64,000 bases of DNA from positions 3,286,001-3,350,000 of the forward strand of contig NC_135773.1 of the NCBI RefSeq assembly GCF_028453695.1, given 5' to 3'. Of the stretch, positions 13,101 through 23,800 are shown piece by piece. Source of the stretch: Augochlora pura (Eukaryota; Arthropoda; Insecta; Hymenoptera; Halictidae). A program made the translations under genes and the position numbers. Numbering within the stretch: position 1 is the first letter of the stretch; the number at the start of each line of letters is the position of its first letter. The notes under the pieces were generated by a model. That model made no database searches, was not told the DNA's origin, and saw only the letters and a list, made by a program, of their open reading frames with translations.

Positions 13101-16100
13101 CAAGCTCTGCTTAAGGGAGGGTTATTTATTATATTATTATAATAGTTATTTTATCTGTGTAAGAGGAAGTGCTGTAAATATTATTTTTTCTGTCCGAGAT
13201 ATATTGTATGTTATAGTATTACATATTATGTTAATAATAATTATTGTGACTTTGATAGGTGCCTATGTATTATTGATACATTTATACTGTATATATTAGT
13301 TAACTATATATATATATACCTAACAATTAACAGTTAATTTAGTTAACACTTAAAAGCCAACAGTAAATTTGGCTACAGTTCATTCAGCTGTCAAATAATA
13401 CGATTTAAATCGAAGAAAAACTTTGATATTACTTTACCGATTCTGCGAATCGTTTACGTTAAAAGAGTGAGGTTAGAAATGTAACTTGTGCAATGTTCGT
13501 CGCATGAAATCGGAATTAATTAACCTTTTACATCGAAATAAAAATAAATTCCTCTCTTATCAAAGTCTAGAAACAAAAGTACATAAACAATTGTCTCGTC
13601 CTATTATTAAAAATATTAAGGACAAACGAGTGCTAATCAACGCAGCGCGAAAGGAATCGCAGTTAAACGCGTTGATTTATTTGCTTCGTTCCAGCTTCCG
13701 ATAAGAATACAACAAAATAAACTGCGAACAAGACGTTATGGAAGCATCGAACGATGCGAGATATCAATTAAATAGTTAAAACGTGCATTAATTGTACCTC
13801 GAGCAACGTGCATTTTTCCAATAGCTCCTTCTCCACTCGATGCGCTTTATACAGAGACTCGAACAGCCTCGTGTACTCGCTCAAATACGGAGCCAATACG
13901 TCGATGTCTTTCATGTCCTTCAAGACCTAAAAAAAGATATAATAATGAACTACCATTCGTCGATATTTACCGGTTCCACGATATCGGTAATTAATAAATG
14001 GAGTTCCTCGAACTCCGCGAGCCGTGTAACAGGACTTCTTTAATTAGCGAACGATTGCTTCGTCGCGAAAGCTCGTAAACAAAATTGACAACGTCGGTGG
14101 AAAACTACCATAATTGTTTTAATAAAACTAATAATTAAACTGCGAGTGTGAAGAGTTTAAAAATAATTTTCGAAGAATTTTGAACAAGTGTATTTTTACC
14201 GAAATCTGCAAATAGCATTTTATTAAATTTCGTTTTCGATATCAAAGTTAAAAAGACATTTTTATGTATAATTATTCTATACAATTTTGCAAGGCATTTG
14301 TTAAAAGAATTATTAGGCTTGAAATGTTGTTTGCGATTTTCGAGTTAGCGATTCAGTTGAAACTTTGCGAAAATATATGCATACATATATCATGGTACTC
14401 CTTTATTAATTTTATAGCAGAGTTAATCCTCTGCATAAAAATGGATCTTTTTAAATATTTTACTATAGTGTCTTTGTAACACAAAGAACGAAAAGATGAG
14501 AAACGTTTTTAATATTCCTTGGCCCTGATTGCTGCGCCTTTGGTTAGCTTTCGGGCGGAATTAACTTTATATTTGTCGACATATTAAATTTCTTTGTTAA
14601 GAAATTTACAGAACGGAAGAGTAAATTAGATGTTTCTTAATATACGAAATAAAGTGAAATAAATGAAATAAAGTTGAATAAATAAAGTATAGTTAAATAA
14701 GTAAAGTATAATAAAATAAGTGAAGTAAAGTTAGATAAGTAAAGTTAAATACGTAAAGTAAAGTTAAATAAGTAAAGTAAAGTTAAATACATAAAGTAGA
14801 GTTAAATAAGTAAAGTATAGTTCAATAAGTAAAGTTAAATAAATAAAATGAAGTTAAATGAGTGAAGTAAAGTTAAGGAAACAAAATAAAGGAATATAAA
14901 GACTTAGTAATTTTATTCTAAAAATACAAAGTTACTTCCACCCAAAAAACAAACCAAAGACACAGTACTTGATCACCCCACAGCAACCAAGCTCCACAGC
15001 CCTACCGTAAATGAGGAGAACCACGTCGAATCTAGACTTAAACCAGCTTCGAGCCGAAAAGCTGAACAAACAAAGAGATTGAAAAAGTTGCAAAGAACCG
15101 CTGTCCAATCACGTAATCAAATCCTCAGAGATCACGGAGATCGACAGATAAAGAAACGAAACATCGGTAGATTACGAATTGCGATCTAATAATGTTCCCA
15201 CCGGTTAAGAACTTAAAAGCCTCCCGATTACTTGGAATCCTGATACGACAATGCCGGTCGTGGAAGATGTGTCAGGCAACACCGCCGTCCGCCATAATGG
15301 AAAACATTTCCCCATGTCGGGCGGCCAGCGCCCCTCACCTTCTCGTAATCCTTCTCCAGGGCGCAGAAGGTGCTGCTGACCGAGCTCCCGTCCGAGGTCG
15401 CCTCGCTGAGGTCGCTCCCCTCGTCCTGAAACGTGCGCGTCGTTCCGTCACGCTGACAGGATATCCCCACTCTCCTCCTATCCTTCGTTACTTTTTCACG
15501 ATCATTGCCAGCATCGCGTCGCTGACCGCCCCCCTCCACCCCCGATATTAATCGCGTCGCACGGCTCCCTGATAAGGGTCCATGAAATTTACGAGCAATT
15601 TTTTTCCGCGACTCGCGCGCCCCTAATAAACTGCCCGCGCCCCCGTATCCTCCCGCGAAACCTCGAGGGGACGGACGACGCCTCCTTTTTTTTTCTTCTC
15701 TTTCTTCGACGGCCAGCCCCCGCCCCGCAGATTGACTAGATATCAGAGTCGGTCCTCGTTATCGCCGCGTTACCCCGCGACGGGGTAACTTTTTATGCGA
15801 TCATCGTCCAGGACCCTCGGTTTTATTTCGTGTCCGCTCCGGGTCGGATTGTTTCGACTTGTTTGATCCCACGGACGACGTTGTTAGCGGGGATCAATTT
15901 TTCGGATTGATCCGCCTGTTGTCTGTACCGCGATCCCCGGCATGGTATATTAGTTTCGAACTTGTTTATTGCTCGACCCGCTGCTGTATCATTCTCTCTG
16001 CGGCTCCAATTATCGGTGTTTCTGTCGGTCGTTTCTTCGAGGAAATGAAAGTGAAGTTTTGCCTCGACTTGACGCGTTAAGTGATAATTTTTAATAATAT

Positions 16101-17205
16101 TAACGTCATTTAATTAACGCGCTGATCCACGTGACAGTGTCGTTAAAAATCCGATGAAGTTGTACTTTATTTCTTCGAATTAAAATTTGAAAGTTAAATG
16201 GTTAAATGACAAGGAGAATTAGGGAACTGTAATTGTCCAGAATAAAGAAACTATACTTCGGAAAAGAAGTAATTGATTTTTTTTTCTAAGTAGAGTACAA
16301 ATTATAGAAAGTCTATATAATTATTTATATAATTGTTATAGTATGCAATTAAAAAGTCATACGCGTGTAAAGAATGAAAGGATAAATATGGGTTAATCAT
16401 TTGGAAATTGTAAAGCAATTTCATTCCTTGACCTTCAGGTTAAGATAAACAATAAATAATAATAACAACGCTAGAAATCTCTGTCAACATGCACTGTCAT
16501 CGAAGTACAGGAAAAAGTTAATTTTCTACCTGCAATTTTGTTTACTATTGTCATCTGTGTTTTTATCATCACTTTAAGCAACTTTTTTATATAACTTTAT
16601 TTTTCCTCGTATTATGCAACGCTAAGAATGTTGTCTCTAAGAATGTAAGTATTAGTGACGCGGTTAGGTTACAGGTACTTATAAAATAATAATTCAGTAA
16701 TAATAATAACATCGTCTAACTTCTCTGGTCCGTCTTGTTTCTCGTTGCTGCCGTCATCCATTGTTATTTTTATTAAAATACCGTAAAGGACCTCAAGTTA
16801 CTATAATATGGCGAACATAATCGTTTATAGATATAACATAATAAACGTCATCGGAATGTGGTTAATTATTACATCAGAAACCGAAAATAAAACACGATCA
16901 TCGATAAATTAATAATCGATATGAATAAGGCAATCAAAGCATCAATATTATTTTTAACTAATAACAGATTGTAAAATGATTGAGATATTCTAGAATCGAT
17001 CATTTAACCGTTGCTTGCAATTATATTAAATATAAAGCTACTAAGAAATTTGATAAGCCTAGAAAATCGACTGCGAAAAATAAAATATCGTAAAATAAAA
17101 TGTCACTTAATTTATTTATCGATTACTTTTATCCGCGGTAAAAAAAAGAAACGTTTCTTACTGTGTACTTACGTCCAACCCGGCATTCATCTCCATGTCC
17201 ATCAT
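3731..17205 (-). CDS. CFAP58: CFAP58 (CCDC147) axonemal coiled-coil protein, N-terminal half, 7 exons
   Basis: Cilia- and flagella-associated protein 58 is a long coiled-coil protein. In mammals it is needed for the sperm axoneme and midpiece; in an insect it would be expected in testis and ciliated sensory neurons (inference). Seven minus-strand exons join in phase: 17173-17205, 15339-15425, 13798-13926, 12657-12889, 8372-8648, 6206-6438 and 3731-4142, giving about 468 residues. Order, spacing and sequence follow vertebrate CFAP58: LEKDYEKV near residue 33, a stretch ending LLEKC near residue 79, LLSEVDALRQRL near 180, and EKERDKHSLVAQDL near 450. Nearly the whole product is heptad-like, rich in E, K, Q and L. 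The family is about 870 residues, so about half is missing; no further exon is recognisable at 1-3730. Each intron has a GT donor and AG acceptor except perhaps the last. The gene lies about 11.6 kb beyond the LST-2 stop, same strand. Myosin- or golgin-like coiled coils were considered, but the collinear match argues against them. Confidence 0.88.
4508..4559 (+). repeat. GATAGT hexanucleotide microsatellite
   Basis: About eight GATAGT units within a longer AATAGT-rich stretch (4470-4575), in the CFAP58 intron. It produces an artefactual tyrosine-histidine open frame on the minus strand. Confidence 0.95.
5730..5938. mobile_element. TTAA-flanked MITE with CGAGTAGACT termini
   Basis: TTAACGAGTAGACT at the left and AGTCTACTCGTTAA at the right are perfect 14-bp inverted repeats including the TTAA. 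Further similarity (GGCAGATTTT-like) continues inward. 209 bp including both TTAA copies, in CFAP58 intron 6. piggyBac-type target preference. Confidence 0.75.
6026..6166 (+). repeat. 78-bp tandem duplication
   Basis: Two copies of a unit containing AAAGATTAACTAAATACTTA, AACATAAAGATAAAC and ATTGCGACA, about 40 bp from CFAP58 exon 6. Confidence 0.8.
6206..6438 (-). CDS. CFAP58: CFAP58 coding exon 6
   Basis: 233 bp. The acceptor is TTTCTCTAG before GCGGCG. Two donors are possible: GTAAAC after CAAATG, or GTAATG after AACAG. The second is chosen because only AACAG (phase 2) joins the next exon's frame, giving QMVNRLRPEV. The segment is alanine-rich at its start, then heptad-rich. Confidence 0.85.
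6531..6630 (+). repeat. Tandem repeat of about 20-22 bp, five copies
   Basis: Units of ATTACCTTTAAATCTAACTAT with minor variation, in CFAP58 intron 5, about 90 bp upstream (in transcription) of exon 6. Confidence 0.9.
7645..8130 (+). repeat. Degenerate tandem duplication, about three copies
   Basis: The segment GAATGTTTTATCGTGAAT ... TTGCCTTGGTTTTCCCAATA recurs near 7662, 7895 and, much decayed, 8060. AT-rich microsatellites lie between. Located in CFAP58 intron 5. Confidence 0.75.
8372..8648 (-). CDS. CFAP58: CFAP58 coding exon 5
   Basis: 277 bp. The first base completes the split codon from exon 4 (GA plus C, Asp) and the exon ends in phase 0 at GAG then GTAAGG. It encodes KEKEKLLSEVDALRQRL and downstream heptads ending VRTSDLE. 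This is one of the best matches to the vertebrate protein (KERDQLLSEVVKLRESL ... DSRQTEIKAL). Confidence 0.9.
8778..8866. mobile_element. Possible decayed TTAA MITE of the CCCCTT family
   Basis: TTAACCCCTTGCACTATCG matches the family's left terminus closely. A TTAA near 8866 could be the right end, but the terminal repeat there is not convincing. Located in CFAP58 intron 4. Confidence 0.3.
9000..12176. other. CFAP58 intron 4, no exon recognised
   Basis: Includes GC-richer DNA at 9300-9700 and 10430-10920, and an AT-rich repeat at 9940-10210. Short open frames here lack homology and splice context. Confidence 0.6.
9940..10210 (+). repeat. AT-rich degenerate repeat
   Basis: Loose reiterations of AACTAATATAATATACTAAATA with variable spacing. 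No coding potential. Confidence 0.7.
12178..12290 (+). repeat. 24-bp tandem repeat, four to five copies
   Basis: Units begin at 12178, 12202, 12226 and 12250 with consensus AAATATATAAGTATACA plus a seven-base variable tail. Located in CFAP58 intron 4. Confidence 0.9.
12491..12635. mobile_element. Mariner-derived MITE, 145 bp, beside a CFAP58 splice donor
   Basis: The left end CAGAGTGTCGCAAAATTA and the complement of the right end, CGGGGTGTCTCAAAAGTCA, are imperfect inverted repeats flanked by TA on both sides (12489-12490, 12636-12637). They resemble the left and right ends, respectively, of the mariner-like element at 860-1426, including the left-right difference AAAATTA versus AAAAGTCA. 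It is probably a short diverged derivative of the same family. Confidence 0.72.
12657..12889 (-). CDS. CFAP58: CFAP58 coding exon 4
   Basis: 233 bp, begins in phase 0 after AATTCCAG and ends in phase 2 at a consensus GTGAGT donor. It encodes a heptad-rich segment (for example NNEEIEKLKLEVVNTIKRAD) matching vertebrate CFAP58 around residues 90-160. The donor is only about 19 bp from the edge of a MITE at 12491-12635. Confidence 0.87.
13798..13926 (-). CDS. CFAP58: CFAP58 coding exon 3
   Basis: 43 codons, phase 0 at both ends. The acceptor is TTTTTTAG before GTCTTG; the donor is CTCGAG then GTACAA. It includes YTRLFESLYKAHRVEKELL and ends EKCTLLE, matching the vertebrate segment EYERLHAVMKKSYDNEKRL. 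The exon is below 50 codons and was recognised from homology and splice sites. Confidence 0.85.
14640..14885 (+). repeat. AGTAAAGTTAAAT tandem repeat
   Basis: Reiterated units of about 13 bp combining AGTAAAGT and TAAATAA, degenerate, in CFAP58 intron 2. Confidence 0.85.
15339..15425 (-). CDS. CFAP58: CFAP58 coding exon 2
   Basis: 29 codons, phase 0 at both ends. The acceptor is GTTTCAG before GACGAG; the donor is GAGAAG then GTGAGG. The segment is serine- and acid-rich and ends in CALEKDYEK, which corresponds to the conserved EMERDFQEV at the start of the vertebrate coiled coil. Confidence 0.8.
15426..17172 (-). other. CFAP58 intron 1
   Basis: 1747 bp between GTAAGT and GTTTCAG. GC-rich at its 3' end (15430-15860) and AT-rich elsewhere. 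Nothing coding is recognised. Confidence 0.75.
17173..17205 (-). CDS. CFAP58: CFAP58 coding exon 1 (start codon)
   Basis: Encodes MMDMEMNAGLD and ends at a strong donor (GAC then GTAAGT). Two ATGs are adjacent, at 17205 and 17202, with two more in frame within six codons, so initiation could be leaky. The start is chosen because this is the only in-phase ATG-bearing segment followed by a consensus donor upstream of exon 2. Vertebrate CFAP58 likewise begins with a short acidic stretch before the first conserved motif. The 5' UTR boundary is not visible. Confidence 0.65.
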
Positions 17206-17821
17206 GATCGCGGTTCGAGGTGTTTACAGAAAACTTTGTAAAATCGAAGCAAGCCCCGCCAGTCACGCGAACGTAATTACCAAAGAACGGATTGTATGCA
17301 ATTTAAAAAAGAAAGTAAACTATGTTATCAATCTCTGTATCGCTACTTCGCCGAAATTAGGGCAAATCGTGTAACGAGACCGAGACGCGCGAATACCAAA
17401 AGGCCGAGATGTTTAATTTTTCTCAATTAATACGTTTAAAGCAGTGAAGAAATTTGTTCGAACAAAATAAGAATCGTCGCGATATTAATTCGAAACTATG
17501 AAATGAAAAATCTACGACAAGTGGTGAAAAAACAACGGTGCGCGAAGGAATGTGCCGAGACTGCCGCGATTTCTCTTGTTGACTAGTAACCATGGAAGCG
17601 GAAGAGGATTCCTCGACAGCCTAAAGGTGAGGGAGATCAATATATTCATAGAGATCGTTATAGTACACCTGTTGAAGTTCTTCGCAAACATTGACACCCG
17701 CAGGGAACGTGAGAGAAAGTGAACGACACTTCGAGCGTTTAATTGCATTCTCAACGCGATCTCGAATTTTACTATAAATCCAAATAATTTGATCGAAAAC
17801 TATAAATTTTAAGCTTTAATT

Positions 17822-18090
17822 TCAGCACTCAAAAGTTTAAAAATTCCATCGGGAACGTATTTTAAAATAAATTGAATCTCTTTAAGATTCGATCATGCTT
17901 CTCGAAGCTATCGACTCCAATTTTTCTGTTTTTCTTCAAGATCGCGAATCTTTGTGCAAACTTTCATCATTCTATCATCAAGTGGGATCTTGGAGCTTCG
18001 AATTTGAGCACTCAGAAGTTTAAAAATTCCCACGAGAACCTGTTTTAAAATCGATGGGAAACGATCTCTTAAGATCCCATCATTTTTCTT
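17822..18090 (+). repeat. Tandem duplication with a period of about 184 bp
   Basis: Two blocks share AGCACTCAAAAGTTTAAAAATTCC and CTCTTAAGAT...CATCAT, starting near 17822 and 18006. Diverged and non-coding. Confidence 0.7.
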
Positions 18091-19117
18091 TAAGCGTCGA
18101 CCAACACGTTATCCAGATTTTTTTCGATATTATCTAGATTTTTTTTTCGACATCATCTCGAATATTTTTGCAAGCTTATAATATTAATCGCGAAGCGCGA
18201 TTTTTAATTTAAACATTTAAAAGTGACCTCTTCAAATTCAATCATGGGGAATATTTTTTCAGCAAAGTCTCGACGCGCTTTTTCCCCAATTCAGTAGTTC
18301 GACGAAGATCGGCGGACACAGAAGGCAAGCACAACATTGAACGAAAATATCATTGTATTAATAAAATTGCCATCGTTCATATACATATTAACATTTTACA
18401 TTGTAACACTTATTCATATATTAATTCTCCCCACTAAGTTCCTCTTAAGCTCTATCTTACAATACCTGGAGTCGTTCGTCGTACGGAAAAGAGGCCTATG
18501 CATCAGCATTGAACAACAACACCTCTTAAAACACCTTGAATAACAAACTTTATTTACATTTCGCATCTCAGTCTCTCCGTAACCGAAAGTCCACGGTATA
18601 TCGGGGAATATCGTTTGAGACATGCTCGCGCGCTTCAATGTCCCAAATAATCGCGTATCTCACCCTCTCTCAGTTTACTTTGTTGCACACACACGCGCGC
18701 GCGCGCGCGCATTAACGGCGATTCTTCGAGTGGCGCGGCCAGCGTTCAAAGCGGAATCCTTCGTCGAATCCGAGCGACGCTGATCCATCGTGCGGAATAA
18801 GTAATCCATTATTAACCGTGCAGAGCGAACGATGAACGCGGACCAATTTGCAAGGCCCGTTTACCGAAACCCCGTACCGTTTCATTTATCAATCGCGCGA
18901 GATATTCGCGACGTAATTCATTTTTATTTCACACGTTTTCTTCGTCTCGTGTGTTTCTAAGAAATACAGAAACAATTTACGAGCGTGTAGGAGCGACAAA
19001 TGTTAACCCCTTACCGTACTTCGACGAGTCCGACTCGCGATGGAAATTACTAAATTATTGGATGTTGTTCTGTTCTTTGAAATTGGAATAAAATTCGAAT
19101 CCCTTGTTATTAACAAA

Positions 19118-19236
19118 TTAAAGGCGGGAGTCGTAGTACTACGATTTATCTCGACTATAGCTTAAAGGCGGGAGTCGTAGTACTACGATTTATCTCGACT
19201 ATAGCTTAAAGGCGGGAGTCGTAGTAATACGATTTA
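19118..19236 (+). repeat. 44-bp tandem repeat, 2.7 copies, at a MITE terminus
   Basis: Units begin at 19118, 19162 and 19206, each starting TTAAAGGCGGGAGTCGTAGT, the element's own terminal sequence. Units 1 and 2 look identical and contain the 14-bp palindrome TCGTAGTACTACGA. Unit 3 is truncated and has one changed base in the palindrome. Confidence 0.9.
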
Positions 19237-19372
19237 TTAGTTTTTAGTTCCTTTTTAATATTTCTTGTAGTTTTAAGAGTTTAAATAAACTTTTTTAAGA
19301 CTAAATTTTTTATGAGTACACAAAATAGCGCCCCCTATAGGACGAAAAACGAGTCAAGATCCCCGCCTTTAA
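19118..19372. mobile_element. TTAA MITE (AGGCGGG termini) nested in another MITE
   Basis: TTAAAGGCGGG at the left and CCCGCCTTTAA at the right are perfect 11-bp inverted repeats including TTAA duplications (19118-19121, 19369-19372). The left end is repeated in tandem (see 19118-19236). Non-coding. It lies wholly inside the element 19003-19486, so it inserted later. Confidence 0.75.
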
Positions 19373-20385
19373 TGTGTTAATATTTAAGCATCATTCGATA
19401 ATGTTCCGTCCCTTCTAAGAAATTGTAACGATTGAAAAATTCCTAATTGTGGTGACTGCGAAGAAGATGGTACGGCAAGGGGTTTACCCAGGAGCGCGGG
19501 GGGTTGATGAACAATTGGAAACATAAATCCCGTACAACGGGTCTGTTAAAATTAAATTGTACAGCTCTTTGTACAAATAGCAGTGAAGGCTGCCGAAGCT
19601 AGTCGTTAAAACATTTTGTGCAACTTAACCAGAATTTCGTTGACCCCTGATCTCTTTCGACGACCGTTCACACGGCAGAGAAAAAGGTCTCTGTAGGAAA
19701 TTGTTGGCGATATGCGTGTTTCTTCCTACTTCGTTCCTTGGAAATGAAGAACCATGGTTGGACCGGTCCGACGAAAAAGACCGGCTCCCTCCGAATGACT
19801 TACAATTATACGCTCTCTAGTCGTATCTTAATCGTGATATCTATAAATAAATTACGGAGAACGAGAGGAGGCGTTCCGCGAAGAGTCGAACGACAAAATG
19901 AGAGAGAGCCTCGCGGACGAAGACCGCGCGAAGACAGATTTTTAAAAACGATTTGTTTGGCTGTAATTATCATCCCTGATTATTCCTACGGGACGTTACT
20001 ATCTTCTTCTGCGTCGCGCGAGAGAACGTTTTGGCAGCGGAGCGTTCCAATATCGGCTCGATAAACTTCGATTCGGTTTCACTCTAATTAACGAATCGAA
20101 GCCGCGCCCGAAGCCGTTCAACAAATTCAAACGATTCTACCGTCGCGCGTCACGGGTGTACGCGATTATTATTTCCTACGGAGCACGGAGATGAATGAAA
20201 CTTACAGCGATGGCAGTCTTGACTCTAACAGTTACTATATTCAATCTGAAAGACCCGAAGCTCTAGATACAGTCTTCGCATCGCGAACGATATTCAGAGA
20301 TTTACTTTGAACCTTTTATTTAGGATAAACAATATGCGTAGAAAGACAGGTGGTTATTTTTACAGACGAACGAAACGATTTAATG

Positions 20386-20414
20386 GATCGACGATGGATC
20401 GACGATGGATCGAA
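20386..20414 (+). repeat. 12-bp tandem repeat GGATCGACGAT
   Basis: ATGGATCGACG is repeated at 12-bp spacing (about 2.5 copies) in a GC-rich stretch. Confidence 0.8.
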
Positions 20415-20600
20415 TAATGGATTACTTATCGTTGCGCCCGACGCGACGGAACCCATCTCGTTGCCGAGGACCCGTTCCCCCAAAATGGCGTGGGGGGGGG
20501 GGCCAGGTCTTTGTGCGGGACGCCATCTTGAACGCGTGCCGCGTCGCCGACGCTTATACACATACACCATGGGCAAATAATACAAAAATAATTCTGAGGT

Positions 20601-20821
20601 ACTCTTCTCTCTCTCTCTCTCTTTCTTTCTTTCTCTCCTCGTAGTTGGAATTTCCTAACTAATTGGCAGATCGCGTTCGCCGCGGCATCAACATCGCGAC
20701 GCGCACCCTACCGCTGGGGATCACTTTTTTTTCGCCTCGTCGTCTCGCACGTTTTTCTCGCCTGCTTCATTCTCACTCACTCTCTCTTTCTCTCGCTTTC
20801 TCTCTCTCTCTCTCTTTCTCT
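20601..20821 (+). repeat. Two CT microsatellites
   Basis: CT/CTTT-rich tracts at 20601-20640 and 20771-20821, in the CFAP58 to LST-2 interval. A further CT tract lies at 26461-26490. Confidence 0.95.
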
Positions 20822-23800
20822 TAACTCATCCCACCGCACGTTTCTCGACGCACAGACTAGCCTGCAACATTTAGGCACAGGGGAACTCCTGGTTGCTATT
20901 ACACATTGGAACGATACACGCCCGCAAAATCGGGAGAAAAGAGCACGCGAAAACTGTCTGACGCGGTCCGATTGGTCGACCCTTGCATACGAAACGCTCT
21001 ACGAAAAGACCAAACTCAACGAGGGAGGGGGAGGGGATGGTGTCTGCGTGCCCTAAAAGGTTGCAGCGATCTCTATGCATCGACAATTCTCGTTTTCACG
21101 AATACATCGAATCGTATACCATTTTCGTTCCATCGGTCCGACGGGATCGTCTTCGTACCTTGCCCAATTATGGCCGGCCTTAGAATTGTTTTAGCGTTCG
21201 TGAAGAAAATTTACGCACGGCTATATATTTACAGCTAAATATCGGTGCTTTTGGGAAAGAATTTTATTCCGATTTTGAAAGAAACGAGTAACCTTCGTGT
21301 TTGACGAACCGTTCGAAATCTTAATCTATAAGGCAAGGGGTTGAAGGGGGTACACCTCATCAGTTTCAAGAGAACTACGATTTGTCTTACAATTTCTTTT
21401 CGTTTAAAATGTATGTAGAATAGTATGCTAAAATGACGTCATGTCTACTTTTCTTTTAAATTTAGATTTTTAATTTTCACGGCAGCGATTGCTAGATCCA
21501 TTTAAATTCGAAAGTATTCATTTTCTTTGTAGTGATCGACGTTGATCCTTTTATTGGACCCGATGTGAACAGCTGATGATTTTTAAAACGTTCTTTCGTT
21601 ACTTTTACTTTTATCCCTAAAACCGTACGATCTTTTTATTTTTATTTTATTACAGTTTTGGACATTATCTAACCAGCTAAACACAATTATAAATTCTACC
21701 GTACAACACCTGCGTTTTGTAACTCTAAAAGGAAGATATAGTTTCGTCTTTGCTTGTTTAACTATTTCAGATCAAGTATCCAATGAATTTTGCACCTCGA
21801 GTGTACCAATACGTTACACATCGCACCGCGAGTAACAAGGAGGATCGAGGCAACCATTATTAAAAATATCGACTGGTTGCCACTCGATTATGACATCCTA
21901 AATCTGTTGGAATTCCCTGGTGATCGGGTTGATCTTGACATAGAGTGCAGAGTCCAGTACTGTCCATCATTAAAAGCAAATTTAAATCTGCGTTCGAGCA
22001 CTCGAAAATTAAGCAGAAGATAGTACACAAAAATAGACGTTTTAATCGAACGCATTCGAATTGCAGGACAATCGTAAAGGAATACAAAATTCTTTAAGCT
22101 CTATACGAGGATTAATATTATTTCTTGAAGACGATCCCCTCTGGTAAACGGACGAAGAAATGGTACTTTGTCGGGGGCTTGGAATTGCTTCGAAATTGAA
22201 AACTTCCTTTCTCCGTAACAATTATTCGAAGCAACGGTTCTATACGAAGATCTTGACAGTTTTAACAATGACTTCCAAGCCCCGACGAATTAACACAGAA
22301 AAATTAATCAACGTTAATTACCTACGACTCGTAGCTCGAGCGCGAAGGATCGTTCACGTAAAAGATAGAAAGCACAATACGCTAGAGCAAGGCATCGATT
22401 GCGTGTAAAAAATAACTCTTCATCCTAAGCTTAGTTCGTATTTTTTTCCGCGACACTCCCTAATATCGATGTGCTTCTTAAGAGAACGCATGTATGTTCT
22501 TCAGAGAAGTCTTTAGTTTGACAGTCCTACCAGGCCGCAGAAGCGTTGTCGCGCGGTACGCGCGGGTTCTTCGATGTCCGAAGACCTGCGAGCAGACCGT
22601 ACGTCTCGGACATGCCTCGATCGGTATCGAGTACATTACATTGAGCCGGTGGATCGACGATTAAACGCCGGACGATTTATTCCGTGACCCTCTTCTTTCC
22701 TCTAATATCGCTTCGAATCGTCGAACAACAATGGCCGCCGTTGTTGCTCCACGTTTTTACAGGTTTCTCGCGCGGATATTGACTGTGTCGCGCTGGCAAC
22801 GCAACGGGAATGTGAAATTTGAACGCCAAGGGTAAAACGTTGCGTGTCACCTGGACCTCGCCTAATCGCCGCTCTAGAAGCGCCAACGCAATTTTGTTCT
22901 ACAGCTCGGTAAGGAATCGTACACGCCGATCGTTTTCTTTCTTTTCGAAGACGGTGAACGCACCTCGCGTGTGCTTCACGAAGCATTCCACTGAACGTAT
23001 GCGGACAGTCGACGGACACGGTGATCCACATTGACAAACACTCAGTAATAGTTTTTTCATTGTTTTTTTTCTGTTTTTTTCGTTTTCAGAGATAATTCAC
23101 GGCTGACCTCGGGACCGCCTCCGTTCGAAATGCCAAACCGGCAGCCAGTTGATTACTCCGCAGAGTTTACGCAGGGTGTTTCGGTACATTATATATATAT
23201 ACAGGTGGGACTCGTTGACACTTTGAAAATGAAAGAGTGAGCCGACATATGCGTCTTAAAATTATCGTTTACAGTTCACGCAAATTTCTTTTCCGATGGG
23301 AAAACCATGAGCTCGTGCGCGAGAATCTGTCGTGGCTTCTCGCTTTTGTGATCCGATAAGAGTCAGCAGGATTAACATTGTAAAGTCGATCGAATTTCGG
23401 AACAACGGTTGGAGTATGACAGACGCTGGATGTGATCAATGTAAACAGTCGTGACTAACAATGGTAACATTACTGAATGCGCACCGGAGTAATCGTCGAA
23501 TTCATTGGTGCGACGCTGTTACTTCGACATTACGATTAGTACTAGATCTTCACGTCCATGTATTTTGATCACTTGGAAATATATATATGTATATATATAA
23601 ACTATACTTGTCTATCCTAACACTAGACAATGCATGAACGAAACATTAATTCGGGAGAACGTATGAAATCTACTCTGAAGTACAGAAAAATGATGCAATT
23701 TTCAGTGTTATTTACAAGCTTCCTTACAGAGCATTGTTCAAAATAATTATAGATCGTTTCACGTGGAATATTGAAAACATTTCCAGATATTATGGTCGCC

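Larger units (their letters stand above)
19003..19486. mobile_element. TTAA MITE (CCCCTT family) carrying a nested element
   Basis: The left end TTAACCCCTTACCGTAC and the complement of the right end, TAAACCCCTTGCCGTAC, are inverted repeats; the right TTAA has decayed to TTTA. Without the 251-bp insert at 19118-19372 it would be about 233 bp. It shares its start and a GAGTC(A/C)GACTCG-like internal motif with the copy at 34390. Confidence 0.72.

Noticed and set aside
23167..23211. Mariner-like end CAGGGTGTTTCGG, and another possible end at 49522-49531 (TACACCCTG)
   Set aside because: No matching inverted end was found at a plausible distance for either.
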